From positions 992,001-1,056,000 of the forward strand of contig NZ_DAJPEN010000001.1 in the NCBI RefSeq assembly GCF_025993685.1: a stretch of 64,000 nt of DNA, written 5' to 3'. A program made the position numbers and the translations under genes. Numbering within the stretch: position 1 is the stretch's first letter; each line of letters begins with the position of its first letter. The stretch is from Bacteroides mediterraneensis. Lineage in GTDB: Bacteria > Bacteroidota > Bacteroidia > Bacteroidales > Bacteroidaceae. Below, in pieces: positions 33,800 through 43,290 of the stretch. The notes under the pieces are model-generated. The model was not told the DNA's origin and searched no databases. It saw nothing but the letters and a program-made list of their open reading frames with translations.

Positions 33800-34711
33800 T
33801 TATGATTTGTGTTGTTGTTCGTTGCTGCGAAACTCGGTGGGGGTCATACCCAGGTATTTTTTGACGTATTGGGCAAAAAAGGAGACATTGGGGAAGTCAA
33901 AGTCCATGGCTATCTCCTTGATGCTTTTGGTCGAGTATTTGAGGGCCGGGATTATGTGTTCTATCGCATTCTCATGAATGAGCGTCAATGCATTCTTTCC
34001 ACTGATTTGTTTGACTATGCGTGAAAGATATTTGCTTGAATAGCAGAACAAATCAGCATAATAGCCCAAGGTTCGGTGTCTGCCGTTGTCGGCTGCGAGA
34101 GCTTCCATGAACTGCTTGAAAATAAAGTCGGGTTGCTTGACCAGGACCTGGTGGCCTGTATTTTCCTTTTCGAGTGACTTATGAGTGGTTTTGGCAATCA
34201 TTTCTTCAAAAAAAGCAGAAGCGATGTGCAGCAGGATGTCTTTTTGAAAATTGTCGGATGAAACTTTTATTTTGCGTTCTATCAAATCCAAATACAGCTG
34301 GAACAGTTCTTTTTTTGTTTCCTCAAAATGCTTGATAGGGTGCTCTTGTATGTAACAAATCGATTTCCACGTATATTTTTGCGTCTGGGTGATGCGGCGG
34401 AAAAAACGGTTGGAAAAGCAGAATATCTTTACTTTGCAGTCGGGGCTGGCCGTAAGTTGTCTGATAAGAGTATTGGGCAGACTGATCAGCAAGTCATTGG
34501 CTTGAAGATGACGATAGGTATTGCTCAATTCCATCGTAATTTCTCCTTCCCTGCAATAAAGCATCAGAAATACCTCCAGTTTGACATTCTTGTTTTTTTG
34601 AAATACATTTTCCAGCCGTTCGGTCAGGAAGATATAGTCGTCCATGTAGCTTTGAGGGTCACAATGTGCCTGAAGCATGTCCATGTGAATGTGTTTGATA
34701 ATTTCTTCCAT
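33800..34711 (-). CDS. AraC-family transcriptional regulator
   Basis: About 303 aa. An N-terminal sensor half with cupin-like strands (KLEVFLMLYCREGEITMELS) and a C-terminal AraC HTH pair: RTLGYYADLFCYSSKYLSRIVKQ and STKSIKEIAMDFDFPNVSFFAQYVKKYLGMTPTEFR (about 262-297). The start is ATG 34711; a TTG at 34726 extends the frame. The gene is divergent from the RND efflux operon, with 192 bp between them, so it is the likely regulator of that operon. Inducer unknown. Confidence 0.9.
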   Translation of the reverse strand: MEEIIKHIHMDMLQAHCDPQSYMDDYIFLTERLENVFQKNKNVKLEVFLMLYCREGEITMELSNTYRHLQANDLLISLPNTLIRQLTASPDCKVKIFCFSNRFFRRITQTQKYTWKSICYIQEHPIKHFEETKKELFQLYLDLIERKIKVSSDNFQKDILLHIASAFFEEMIAKTTHKSLEKENTGHQVLVKQPDFIFKQFMEALAADNGRHRTLGYYADLFCYSSKYLSRIVKQISGKNALTLIHENAIEHIIPALKYSTKSIKEIAMDFDFPNVSFFAQYVKKYLGMTPTEFRSNEQQHKS

Positions 34712-34871
34712 GTTATTTTTTTGCAAAGATGTGGATTCCCTCGTAAAGCATGGTGTTCTATATTCTTCCAGATATGTCTTATTTTCTACATTTTGCCGGA
34801 TGTTGTGGAAACAAGGGAAAATAAGATACTTCTGTGTGAAAATCCGTTGTGTGCTTTTTCTACGGGGTTGC

Positions 34872-34879
34872 TACTTTTG
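34872..34879 (+). promoter_or_regulatory. -7 element of the RND efflux operon
   Basis: TACTTTTG matches TAnnTTTG, 24 bp before the adaptor ATG; a TTG at 34847-34849 is a possible -33. Confidence 0.6.
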
Positions 34880-34903
34880 CGCGAACAAAAAAAAGAAACG
34901 AAT

Positions 34904-36010
34904 ATGACAGAAAAGATTGGAAATTTAGGCGCATGGCTGATGGTGCTCGGTTGTGCGATTGGGATAACGTCCTGCCAGACGGAAACAAAAGAAACGACCG
35001 GAAAGGGGTATCAGCTGATGACAATTCAGGCAGATACCGACAAGGAGATTACCACTTCTTATTCTGCGTCCATTGAAGGGATGCAGGATATCGACATTTA
35101 TCCGCAGGTATCGGGGTATATTGAAAAACTGAATGTATCGGAAGGAGACGTTGTACGTAAGGGGGAGGTGTTGTTTGTCATCGACCAAGTTCCGTATAAG
35201 GCGGCATTGGAAACGGCGGTGGCCAATGTGGAAGTAGCGAAAGCCAGTCTGGCTACAGCCGAACTTACTTATAAAAGTACAAAGGAATTGTATGCCAAAA
35301 AGGTAGTCTCCAGCTTTAATTTGCAGACAACAGAGAATGAGTTTCTGACTGCCAAGGCACAACTGGCACAGGCCAAGGCACAGGAGGTGAACGCGCGAAA
35401 CAACCTTTCTTATACGGAGGTGAAGAGCCCGAGCGAAGGAGTGGTCGGCATGTTGCCTTATCGGGTGGGGACACTGGTCAGTTCGAACATGGCACAGCCG
35501 TTGACTACGGTTTCCGATAATGCCCAGATGTATGTCTATTTTTCGATGACCGAGAACCAGTTTCTCTCGCTGGCCCGTCAGTATGGAACCACGGAAAAGG
35601 CTATACAGAATATGCCTGAAATCCAGCTTCAGCTGAACGACGGTTCCATGTACGAAGAAAAAGGAAAGATAGAATCTATCAGTGGTGTGATTGACAAGGA
35701 GACGGGTACGGTAGGTGTGCGTGCGGTATTTCCGAATGCTTCCCGTTTGTTGCACAGCGGGGCATCGGGCAATGTGTTGATTCCAAGTATCTATAAGAAA
35801 TGCATTGTTATTCCGCAGGGAGCTACCATACAGTTGCAGGATAAAATCCTGGCCTATAAAGTAGTGGATGGCAAAGCGGTATCTACTTTGATAAAGGTTG
35901 CTCCGGTCAACGACGGAAAGGAATATATTGTAATGAATGGGCTGAAGGCCGGTGACGAGATTGTGGCCGATGGAGCCGGTATGCTTCGTGAAGGAACGCA
36001 AGTAAAATAA
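34904..36010 (+). CDS. RND efflux periplasmic adaptor (AcrA/HlyD family)
   Basis: A 368-aa lipoprotein-like adaptor. After a signal with a lipobox (IGITSCQ) come the barrel-sandwich/lipoyl halves (VSGYIEKLNVSEGDVVRKGEVLF and VKSPSEGVVGMLPYRVG), a helical hairpin (AALETAVANVEVAKASLATAEL; about 90-150), a beta-barrel and a C-terminal MPD. It starts the three-gene efflux operon (adaptor, pump, TolC). The start at ATG 34904 follows the promoter; upstream codons in the same frame overlap AraC and are rejected. Confidence 0.94.
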   Translation: MTEKIGNLGAWLMVLGCAIGITSCQTETKETTGKGYQLMTIQADTDKEITTSYSASIEGMQDIDIYPQVSGYIEKLNVSEGDVVRKGEVLFVIDQVPYKAALETAVANVEVAKASLATAELTYKSTKELYAKKVVSSFNLQTTENEFLTAKAQLAQAKAQEVNARNNLSYTEVKSPSEGVVGMLPYRVGTLVSSNMAQPLTTVSDNAQMYVYFSMTENQFLSLARQYGTTEKAIQNMPEIQLQLNDGSMYEEKGKIESISGVIDKETGTVGVRAVFPNASRLLHSGASGNVLIPSIYKKCIVIPQGATIQLQDKILAYKVVDGKAVSTLIKVAPVNDGKEYIVMNGLKAGDEIVADGAGMLREGTQVK

Positions 36011-36020
36011 TCGGACGCTT

Positions 36021-39000
36021 ATGAAAGGAAATATATTTATCAAACGGCCGGTCATGGCCTTGTCTATATCCATTTTGATTTTGATTGTTGGATTTATCTC
36101 CCTCTATACCCTGCCGGTGGAACAGTATCCGGATATTGCCCCGCCTACAGTTTGTGTGGATGCTACTTATACGGGTGCCGATGCGGATGCCGTGATGAAC
36201 AGTGTCATTATGCCGTTGGAAGAGAGTATCAATGGAGTGGAAAACATGATATACATCACTTCTACGGCCACCAATGCCGGTACAGCAGAAATATTGGTTT
36301 ATTTCAAGCAGGGAACCGATCCGGATATGGCGGCAGTCAACGTACAGAATCGTGTGTCGGAAGCACAGGGCCTGTTGCCTGCAGAAGTAACAGCTATTGG
36401 GGTAAGTACCATGAAGCGGCAGAACAGTTATCTTCAGATTAATGGTTTGACCAGTCCGGATAAACGTTATGATGAGAGTTTTTTGTCGAATTATCTGGAT
36501 ATTAATGTAATACCACAAATTAAACGTATTCAGGGAGTTGGTGATGTACAGCTTTTGGGGGATACGTATAGCATGCGTATCTGGATGAAACCGGACAAGA
36601 TGGCGCAATATGGTTTGGTGCCTGCCGATGTGACGGCTGCATTGGGAGAACAGAATATTGAAGCACCTACAGGGTCTTTGGGCGAAAATTCAGATCATGT
36701 ATTCCAGTACACGATGAAGTATAAAGGGCGTCTCAAGAGTGTGGAGGAGTTTGAGAATATGGTGATACGTTCCCAAAAAGATGGTTCCGTACTCCGTGTG
36801 AAGGATATTGCTGATGTAGAGTTGGGGCGTGAATCCTATGGTTTTCATGGGGAAGCAGACGGAGTGCCGGGTGTGATGTTTATGGTTTATCAGGTGGCCG
36901 GAGCAAATGCGACAGCTGTGAACCAGGAGATATCCGATTTGCTGGATGATATCTCAAAAGATTTGCCTGAAGGAATGAAGTTTCTGCAAATGATGAGTGT
37001 GAATGATTTCTTATTTGCTTCTATCGACAATGTGGTCGAAACTTTGGTAATCGCTATTCTTCTGGTAATACTGGTGGTATATTTCTTTTTGCACGATCTC
37101 AAGAGTACTTTGATTCCTTCCATATCCATTGTGGTGTCGTTGATTGGTACGTTTGCCTTCCTTTCGGTGGCCGGATTCAGTATCAACATTCTGACCTTGT
37201 TTGCGCTGGTGCTGGCCATCGGTACCGTGGTGGATGATGCCATTATTGTGGTAGAGGCTGTGCAGGCCAAATTTGATGTGGGATATCGTTCGCCTTATCT
37301 GGCTACCAAGGATGCCATGAATGATGTGACGATGGCGGTTGTGTCGTGTACCTTTGTATTCATGGCCGTATTTATTCCTGTCACCTTTATGGGCGGTACG
37401 TCCGGTGTGTTCTATACGCAGTTTGGTATTACGATGGCAGTGGCTGTGGGCATTTCTTGTTTAAATGCGTTGACGCTTTGTCCGGCTATGTGTGCCATGA
37501 TGATGAAACCGTCGGACGGAAACAAGAGTCCTCATAGTTTGAATGGCAGGATACGTGCTGCCTATAATGTCTCATTCAATGCTTTAATGGGGAAATATAA
37601 AAAAGGATTGATGTTTTTCTTCCGTCGTCGTTGGATAGTATGGACTTCATTAGGCATTGCTTTCATATTATTGGTGTATCTGATGTCCACCACGAAAACC
37701 GGACTAGTTCCTCAGGAAGATCAGGGAACTATGATGGTGAACATTAGTACTTCACCGGGTAATTCATTGGCGGAGACCAATAAAGTAATGGATAAGGTGG
37801 AAAAGATATTGAAGGCTACCCCAGAAATAGAAAACTATTCTCGTACTACCGGATATGGATTGATTTCCGGGCAAGGGACTTCATACGGTACGGTTATTAT
37901 CCGTATGCTTCATTGGGATAAGCGAAAAGGGAAGGAACATACGGTAGATGCGGTGATGAAGCGTTTGAATGCCCAATTTAGCATGATTAAGGAAGCACAG
38001 GTATTCTGTTTCCAGCCTGCCATGATTCCGGGATATGGAACTGGAAACTCCATTGAACTTTATATGGAGGACAAAACAGGAGGCGACATGCGGCCGTTCT
38101 ATGAGTCTATACAGAAATTCATAGTGGCTCTGAATCAACGCCCCGAAGTGGCCATGGCTTATAGTTCGTATGCCATGAATTTCCCTCAGATTGCAGTAGA
38201 TGTAGATGCGGCCAAATGCAAGCGTGCCGGTATCAGTCCGAATGATGTGCTTGATGTGGTGGGCGCCTATTGTGGTGGGACGTATGTCTCTAATTATAAT
38301 AAGTTTGGAAAGGTCTATCGTGTCATGATTCAGGCTTCGCCCGATGCCCGTTTGGATCAGCATGCGTTGGACAACATGTTTGTACGTAATGGTACGGAGA
38401 TGGCGCCGGTCAGCCAGTTTGTGACGCTTCGTTCGGAACAAGGGGCGGAGGTAGCCAAGCGTTTCAATCTGTATAACACTATCAACGTCAATGTGAATGT
38501 GGCCGAGGGATATTCTACAGGTGAAGTTCAGAAAGCCATTAAAGAGGTTGCGGCTCAGGTGCTTCCTTCGGGTTATGGTTATGAATATGGAGGTATGGCT
38601 CGTGAGGAAGCGAGCAGCGGAGGAGCACAAACTGTTTTTGTATATACCATTTGTGTGGTATTGATATTCCTGATTCTGTCATGCCTTTACGAGAGTTTTC
38701 TGGTGCCGCTGGCTGTCATTCTTTCCGTACCTTTCGGCTTGATGGGAAGTTTTCTGTTTGCCCGTGTGGCAGGATTGGAAAACAACATCTATTTGCAGAC
38801 GGGAGCCATTATGCTGATTGGTCTGCTGGCCAAGACGGCCATTCTGATTACAGAGTATGCCATTGAACGCCGGCGTAAAGGAATGGGCATCATTTCTTCT
38901 GCCTATTCGGCTGCCCAGGCTCGTTTCCGTCCCATCATCATGACGGTGTTGTGTATGATTTTCGGTATGCTTCCGCTGATGTTCTCATCCGGTGCCGGAG

Positions 39001-39212
39001 CCAATGGCAACAGTTCGCTGGCTACGGGTGTCGTAGGAGGTATGCTGGTGGGTACGCTGGCTTTGCTCTTCGTAGTGCCTGTATTCTTCGTGGTGTTTGA
39101 GTACTTGCAGGAGAAGCTGCGAGGTCCCATGCAGAAAAAGCCCGACCAACAGATTGTCTACGAGAAGGAACAGACCTTGATTGAAAAAAGTGCCTTTAAT
39201 ACAGAAAAGTAA
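36021..39212 (+). CDS. RND multidrug efflux pump (AcrB/HAE1 type)
   Basis: A 1063-aa proton-driven inner-membrane pump. It has 12 membrane helices in two halves, each with a large periplasmic loop. Conserved points: FIKRPVMALSISI (N-terminus), the paired aspartates in AIGTVVDDAIIVVEAV (about residue 407) and the lysine in GLLAKTAILITEYA (about residue 940) of the proton relay. It starts 10 bp after the adaptor stop. Family substrates include drugs, detergents and bile salts; the actual substrate is not evident. Confidence 0.96.
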   Translation: MKGNIFIKRPVMALSISILILIVGFISLYTLPVEQYPDIAPPTVCVDATYTGADADAVMNSVIMPLEESINGVENMIYITSTATNAGTAEILVYFKQGTDPDMAAVNVQNRVSEAQGLLPAEVTAIGVSTMKRQNSYLQINGLTSPDKRYDESFLSNYLDINVIPQIKRIQGVGDVQLLGDTYSMRIWMKPDKMAQYGLVPADVTAALGEQNIEAPTGSLGENSDHVFQYTMKYKGRLKSVEEFENMVIRSQKDGSVLRVKDIADVELGRESYGFHGEADGVPGVMFMVYQVAGANATAVNQEISDLLDDISKDLPEGMKFLQMMSVNDFLFASIDNVVETLVIAILLVILVVYFFLHDLKSTLIPSISIVVSLIGTFAFLSVAGFSINILTLFALVLAIGTVVDDAIIVVEAVQAKFDVGYRSPYLATKDAMNDVTMAVVSCTFVFMAVFIPVTFMGGTSGVFYTQFGITMAVAVGISCLNALTLCPAMCAMMMKPSDGNKSPHSLNGRIRAAYNVSFNALMGKYKKGLMFFFRRRWIVWTSLGIAFILLVYLMSTTKTGLVPQEDQGTMMVNISTSPGNSLAETNKVMDKVEKILKATPEIENYSRTTGYGLISGQGTSYGTVIIRMLHWDKRKGKEHTVDAVMKRLNAQFSMIKEAQVFCFQPAMIPGYGTGNSIELYMEDKTGGDMRPFYESIQKFIVALNQRPEVAMAYSSYAMNFPQIAVDVDAAKCKRAGISPNDVLDVVGAYCGGTYVSNYNKFGKVYRVMIQASPDARLDQHALDNMFVRNGTEMAPVSQFVTLRSEQGAEVAKRFNLYNTINVNVNVAEGYSTGEVQKAIKEVAAQVLPSGYGYEYGGMAREEASSGGAQTVFVYTICVVLIFLILSCLYESFLVPLAVILSVPFGLMGSFLFARVAGLENNIYLQTGAIMLIGLLAKTAILITEYAIERRRKGMGIISSAYSAAQARFRPIIMTVLCMIFGMLPLMFSSGAGANGNSSLATGVVGGMLVGTLALLFVVPVFFVVFEYLQEKLRGPMQKKPDQQIVYEKEQTLIEKSAFNTEK

Positions 39213-39224
39213 ATGGAGTCGTCT

Positions 39225-40592
39225 ATGAATACGTCAAAAATAATTGCATGCAGCGCAATGCTTCTCTTGAGCGGTTGCGGAATCTATACTAGTTATGAGC
39301 CTCAGACTTCAGTCCCTGAGGAACTCTATGGGGAGGAAGTGAATGTTTCCGATACGGTAAGCATCGGAAATATTCATTGGAAGGATTTCTTCTCCGACCC
39401 TTATTTGCAAGCGTTGATTGAAAAAGGACTGGCGCAGAACACCGATGTGCAGACTGCCAGTCTGCGGGTAGAGGAGGCCAAGGCTTCTTTGTTGTCGGCC
39501 AAGCTGGCTTTTCTGCCATCGTTTGCCTTGTCTCCGCAAGGAGGGGTCAATACGGTGGAAGGCAGTAAGGCGTCGCATACCTATACACTGCCGGTGACTG
39601 CCAGTTGGGAGCTGGATATTTTCGGCAAGTTGAGGAACGCCAAGCGTCAGGCTAAAGCTGCTTATCTGCAAAGTGAAGATTATAAGCAGGCGGTATATTC
39701 CAGTCTGATAGCCAATATCGCCAATACGTATTACACCTTACTGATGCTGGATGAGCAGCTGGAGATTTCCCGGCGGACGGCTGAGACATGGAAGGAAACA
39801 GTGGCTTCCACACAGGCCTTGATGGATGCCGGACAGGCGGATGAGGCGGCTGTTTCGCAGATGCGGGCTACTTATTACGAGGTGGAGAATTCGGTAATTG
39901 ACTTGGAAGAGCAGGTGAATCAGGTGGAAAACAGCCTTTCCTTGTTGCTGGCGGAAACTCCTCACCGGATAGCCCGGGGAAAACTTTCCGCACAAAGTTT
40001 CACGAAGGATTTGTCGGTAGGCATACCGCTTCAGCTTCTCTCGAACCGCCCGGATGTGCGTGTGGCGGAACGCGATGTGGAACAGGCGTTTTATGTGACC
40101 AACCAGGCCAATGCTGCCTTTTATCCGGCGGTTACGCTGAGTGGAAGTGCGGGTTGGACCAATTCCGTAGGGGGACTGATTACGAATCCCGGCAAGTTTG
40201 TAACCTCCGCTTTGGCTTCATTGACCGAACCTCTGTTCAACAGGGGGACGCTTATCGCCCGTCGGCGCATTGCCAAGGCACAGCAGGAGGAGGCACTTCT
40301 GGCTTTCAGACAGAAACTGCTGGATGCCGGAACGGAAGTGAACGATGCATTGGTGTCTTATCAGACCAGTAAGCGGAAAAAAGATAATTATGAGCAGCAG
40401 ATAACCGCACTGGAAAAGGCTTTTACCAGCACTTCGCTCTTGATGGAGCATGGGAATACGACCTATCTGGAGGTGCTGACGGCTCATCAGACGTTACTCA
40501 GTGCACAGCTGTCGCAAACAGCCAACTGCTTCAAGGAGATACAGAGTCTCATCAACTTGTATCAGGCGCTGGGTGGCGGACAACATATTTAG
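39225..40592 (+). CDS. TolC-family outer-membrane efflux lipoprotein (OprM type)
   Basis: About 455 aa. A lipoprotein signal (ACSAMLLLSGCG) precedes two OEP repeats with long coiled-coil helices (AGQADEAAVSQMRATYYEVENSV; LSNRPDVRVAERDVEQAFYV). The start at ATG 39225 follows a GGAG 7 bp upstream; an ATG at 39213 directly after the pump stop is in frame but gives a less typical signal. It completes the adaptor-pump-channel system. Confidence 0.94.
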   Translation: MNTSKIIACSAMLLLSGCGIYTSYEPQTSVPEELYGEEVNVSDTVSIGNIHWKDFFSDPYLQALIEKGLAQNTDVQTASLRVEEAKASLLSAKLAFLPSFALSPQGGVNTVEGSKASHTYTLPVTASWELDIFGKLRNAKRQAKAAYLQSEDYKQAVYSSLIANIANTYYTLLMLDEQLEISRRTAETWKETVASTQALMDAGQADEAAVSQMRATYYEVENSVIDLEEQVNQVENSLSLLLAETPHRIARGKLSAQSFTKDLSVGIPLQLLSNRPDVRVAERDVEQAFYVTNQANAAFYPAVTLSGSAGWTNSVGGLITNPGKFVTSALASLTEPLFNRGTLIARRRIAKAQQEEALLAFRQKLLDAGTEVNDALVSYQTSKRKKDNYEQQITALEKAFTSTSLLMEHGNTTYLEVLTAHQTLLSAQLSQTANCFKEIQSLINLYQALGGGQHI

Positions 40593-40623
40593 TTCTCTTT
40601 TTTTAGTTTCTATTGTGTGGCGG

Positions 40624-40720
40624 GCGAATGCCTCTTGACTTGTTTTTCTCATTCTCTCTCTCATGCTTATATTCATTTTCACATTCATGTTTACCGGGGA
40701 AGACAGTCAAGGGCATTCGC
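40624..40720 (+). terminator. Hairpin with long loop after the efflux operon
   Basis: GCGAATGCCTCTTGACT (40624-40640) pairs with AGTCAAGGGCATTCGC (40705-40720), and a T-rich run follows. The 64-nt loop is unusually long. Confidence 0.6.
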
Positions 40721-40800
40721 TCTTTCTTTTATAGCTTTTATCGATGAATGTTATCGGGAAAAAGAGTTTTTCCGATAGATGGAGATTGGAGCCGACCGCC

Positions 40801-40808
40801 TACCTTTG
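40801..40808 (+). promoter_or_regulatory. -7 element of the MFS gene
   Basis: TACCTTTG is a full TAnnTTTG match; the transcript start near 40814 decides that translation begins at 40837 or 40846, not at 40744. Confidence 0.6.
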
Positions 40809-40836
40809 TTCTCATAATCATGAAAGGAAAAGGGAA

Positions 40837-42063
40837 ATGAAAGAAATGAATCGTTCACGTGAGGCGGTCGCACGGTTTCGCCTGATACGTAACTGTATGT
40901 TTTTGTCCGGATTGTCAGTTTTTGCCCAGCTGTATTTGTTTCAACCCATGCTTTCGGAAATGTGCCGGAATTTTGGTGTCAGTCCGGCGGAAAGCAGTCT
41001 GTCGGTGTCCGCCTCTACTGCCGGTATGGCGTTGGGGTTGATTGTCATGGCGTTTAAGGCTGATTCCGTTTCGCGCGAACGTCTGATGGGAGCTTCGTTG
41101 CTGCTTTCTTCCTTGTTGACCATCGTGTCTGCCTTTACTGACAGCTATTTCCTTCTGCTGGTCCTGAATCTGTTGAAGGGAATGGTATTGGCCGGGGTGT
41201 CGTCGGTGGCGTTGGCCTATCTTTCGGAAGAGGTGGACAAGAGCATGATTGGACTGGCCATCAGTCTCTACCTGAGCGGGAACACACTGGGCGGAATGTC
41301 GGGGCGAGTGGCTGCCACGTTGGTGTCTGGATGGGGCGGATGGCAGTCGGCCGTGTGGCTTATCGGCATTGTCAGCCTGCTGCTGGGCGGATTGTTCTGC
41401 TGGAAGATTCCTGCCGGGAAAAATTTCTCCGCAGTATCCGTTTCTTTCCGGGAAAAACTGTGTCAGATGCGTTCTCTTTTGACTCGGAGCACATTTCTTT
41501 CGATGTATCTCATCGCCGCTCTTTCGATGGGAATTTTTGTGAGTATCTACAATTATCTGTCTTTCTTGCTGGAGGCACCTCCTTTTTCATTGCCACATCA
41601 CTGGGTGGCACTGATTTTCACCATGTATGTGGCAGGAATCATCGGTTCGGTCGTGGCCGGAGGTCTTTCGGACAAGTATAGTCCGGAGATGCTGTTGCAA
41701 GGTACGTTGGGACTGATGGGAGTCGGGATGGCCTTGTTGCTATGGATGCAGCTTTGGGCTATTGTGCTGGGACTGGGATTGATGACTTTTGCTTTTTTCG
41801 GAACCCATACGCTGGCCAGCCGGATTGTGTCGGTACATGCCGGGCAGATGAAAAGCAGTGCCACCAGCATTTACTGGTTATTCTATTATGCAGGCTCCAG
41901 TCTGGTAGGTTCTTTTTCCGGCATCGTGCTGTCTCACTATGGGTGGGGGTCTTTCATGGAATTCCTTTTTGTGCTTTTGGCCGTGGCTTGGATTGTTTCT
42001 CTGAGTGTCTTGTGGCTGTTTAAAGGAAAGAAAAATGTATATGTGTGGATTGCGAGGAAGTGA
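40837..42063 (+). CDS. MFS transporter, YnfM/AraJ-like
   Basis: About 408 aa with 12 predicted membrane helices, of the major facilitator superfamily (drug or sugar efflux type). The signature LSASTAGMALGLIVMAFKADSVSRERLMG (about 55-83 from the chosen start) resembles the MFS motif A region, and the second half starts near LTRSTFLSMYLIAAL. Monocistronic with its own promoter and a strong terminator. Substrate unknown. Confidence 0.87.
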   Translation: MKEMNRSREAVARFRLIRNCMFLSGLSVFAQLYLFQPMLSEMCRNFGVSPAESSLSVSASTAGMALGLIVMAFKADSVSRERLMGASLLLSSLLTIVSAFTDSYFLLLVLNLLKGMVLAGVSSVALAYLSEEVDKSMIGLAISLYLSGNTLGGMSGRVAATLVSGWGGWQSAVWLIGIVSLLLGGLFCWKIPAGKNFSAVSVSFREKLCQMRSLLTRSTFLSMYLIAALSMGIFVSIYNYLSFLLEAPPFSLPHHWVALIFTMYVAGIIGSVVAGGLSDKYSPEMLLQGTLGLMGVGMALLLWMQLWAIVLGLGLMTFAFFGTHTLASRIVSVHAGQMKSSATSIYWLFYYAGSSLVGSFSGIVLSHYGWGSFMEFLFVLLAVAWIVSLSVLWLFKGKKNVYVWIARK

Positions 42064-42070
42064 TACGGCT

Positions 42071-42112
42071 AGCGGCCTGCTTTCAAAACTCTATGTTTGA
42101 AGGCAGGCCGCT
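42071..42112. terminator. Bidirectional terminator
   Basis: AGCGGCCTGCTTTCAAA pairs with TTTGAAGGCAGGCCGCT (17 bp, one mismatch, 8-nt loop) between the convergent MFS and CBM9-like genes. Confidence 0.8.
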
Positions 42113-42136
42113 GGCGTGTTTATCAGGTGAAGGGGA

Positions 42137-42796
42137 TTATTCGAATATAATCTTGCCGAAGAACTCCGGACAGTGGAAGCAAGGCTTCGGCAAGTCAATG
42201 GGATTCCATGACAGGAAGTGAGGCGTGTGCTGCAAGTCCCCGCATTTGTAGAAGTTGGCATAAGCAGTCAGTCCTTTGAAGCCTTTCAGCTGATGACGGA
42301 AGAACGCTTCCTTGGGGATGCAGAGAGCCAGTTGCCAGCTACATTCTCCCATACGCTCTTCAAACGGAACTTTTCCGAGTGAGCTCCAGCGGTCTACCTG
42401 CTGGAGAATGTCTTGAGGGGCATGAGGCCTGTCGCCCGGTCGTCCGCCACCGATAAGGAGGGTTCCTCCGCAGTTGCATTCAAAGTTATAATATACGTTT
42501 TCTTCCTGGTCTTCCGGAAGCTGGCAGAAGAATTCGCAACAGGAGTCTTCCCAAACTCTACCGTTATCTTCGGCGGCTGTGGCCCGCACACTTTCTTCTT
42601 TTACGCGATAGTTCAGCAGGATGCAATCGCCAGTGTGGGCTATCCGGAAGGAGACTTCCGGGCAGTAAGGAAAATCTTTCCAGTTCACGCAGGAAACCGG
42701 TTGGAATTCTACCTGATGCGTATCGAGCAGTGCCGGGATGTCTTGGGCGGTCACGCGGGACTGTCCGGTAATTTCGGGAACATGTAATTCTTTCAT
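42137..42796 (-). CDS. CBM9-like carbohydrate-binding protein
   Basis: A 219-aa soluble protein of the carbohydrate-binding family 9-like type annotated in Bacteroides. No signal peptide is visible. Typical segments are FRIAHTGDCILLNYRVKEESVRA, VWEDSCCEFFCQL, YYNFECNCGGTLLIGGG and LTAYANFYKCGDL...HFLSWNPI (spread over residues 48-200). Usually such domains bind glycans; without a secretion signal its cellular role is unclear. Confidence 0.8.
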   Translation of the reverse strand: MKELHVPEITGQSRVTAQDIPALLDTHQVEFQPVSCVNWKDFPYCPEVSFRIAHTGDCILLNYRVKEESVRATAAEDNGRVWEDSCCEFFCQLPEDQEENVYYNFECNCGGTLLIGGGRPGDRPHAPQDILQQVDRWSSLGKVPFEERMGECSWQLALCIPKEAFFRHQLKGFKGLTAYANFYKCGDLQHTPHFLSWNPIDLPKPCFHCPEFFGKIIFE

Positions 42797-42827
42797 GATG
42801 TTTGATTTAGGATATCGAATTAAAAAC

Positions 42828-42983
42828 TTAATTTTGTTTGTTCAGTATAATAAGGGCACCGATGACTCCTGGAATCCATCCGCACAATGTGAGGATAAAG
42901 ACAATCAGTACCGATCCGCAGCCTTTGTCGATGACGGCAAGGGGTGGAAAAATGATGGAGAGAATGACTCTGATGAATGACAT
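42828..42983 (-). CDS. YqaE/Pmp3-family small membrane protein (51 aa)
   Basis: A 51-aa frame from ATG 42983 to TAA 42828-42830. Two hydrophobic helices (FIRVILSIIFPPLAVIDKG and SVLIVFILTLCGWIPGVIGA) with the family signature PPLAV...GCG and LCGWIPGVIGA identify a UPF0057/Pmp3 protein. These small hydrophobic proteins have been linked to membrane potential and stress tolerance in other organisms. It may be missed by callers because of its size. Confidence 0.88.
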   Translation of the reverse strand: MSFIRVILSIIFPPLAVIDKGCGSVLIVFILTLCGWIPGVIGALIILNKQN

Positions 42984-43082
42984 TTCTGTGTTGGTTTTAG
43001 AAATTTGCAGGAAAGTTAGGGAAAAGATTTAGAACTGGCAAGAATTTGGAAAAGATTCGGAGAAGAACGAGGGAGATAAAAA

Positions 43083-43111
43083 ATATCCTCCCGAGGACTT
43101 CGGAAGGATAT
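43083..43111 (-). terminator. Terminator of micro-protein 2
   Basis: On the minus strand the stem ATATCCT / AGGATAT with GC-rich interior is followed by TTTTTT. A second hairpin ATACCGGA-AA-TCCGGTAT is at 43122-43139. Both are placed just after the micro-gene. Confidence 0.65.
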
Positions 43112-43212
43112 CTTGAGGTGTATACCGGAAATCCGGTATAGAATATGCAGTAAACTTTACAACTTTCAGTCATTAAGCTGACATCCTGGCCAGCAAAGGG
43201 GTTACTAGCTCA

Positions 43213-43290
43213 TTAGCTGAGCATTACGTAACCCCAAACCATCGGATCTCCCTTGAAGATCTTCTGAATGAAATTTTTCATCGTTTTCAT
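43213..43290 (-). CDS. Micro-protein 2 of the DPMxWGYVMLS family (25 aa)
   Basis: A 25-codon frame from ATG 43290 to TAA 43213-43215. Residues 15-25 read DPMVWGYVMLS, and the whole peptide aligns without gaps to residues 1-25 of micro-protein 1 (14 of 25 identical). The first half is basic and amphipathic (MKTMKNFIQKIFK). GAAAGGGTAAC precedes the ATG. The gene has its own -7 box (43445-43452), a leader of about 155 nt, and a terminator. Function unknown. Confidence 0.72.
   Translation of the reverse strand: MKTMKNFIQKIFKGDPMVWGYVMLS

Noticed and set aside
34925..36073. Minus-strand frame opposite the RND adaptor
   Set aside because: Antisense shadow of a strongly conserved adaptor gene.
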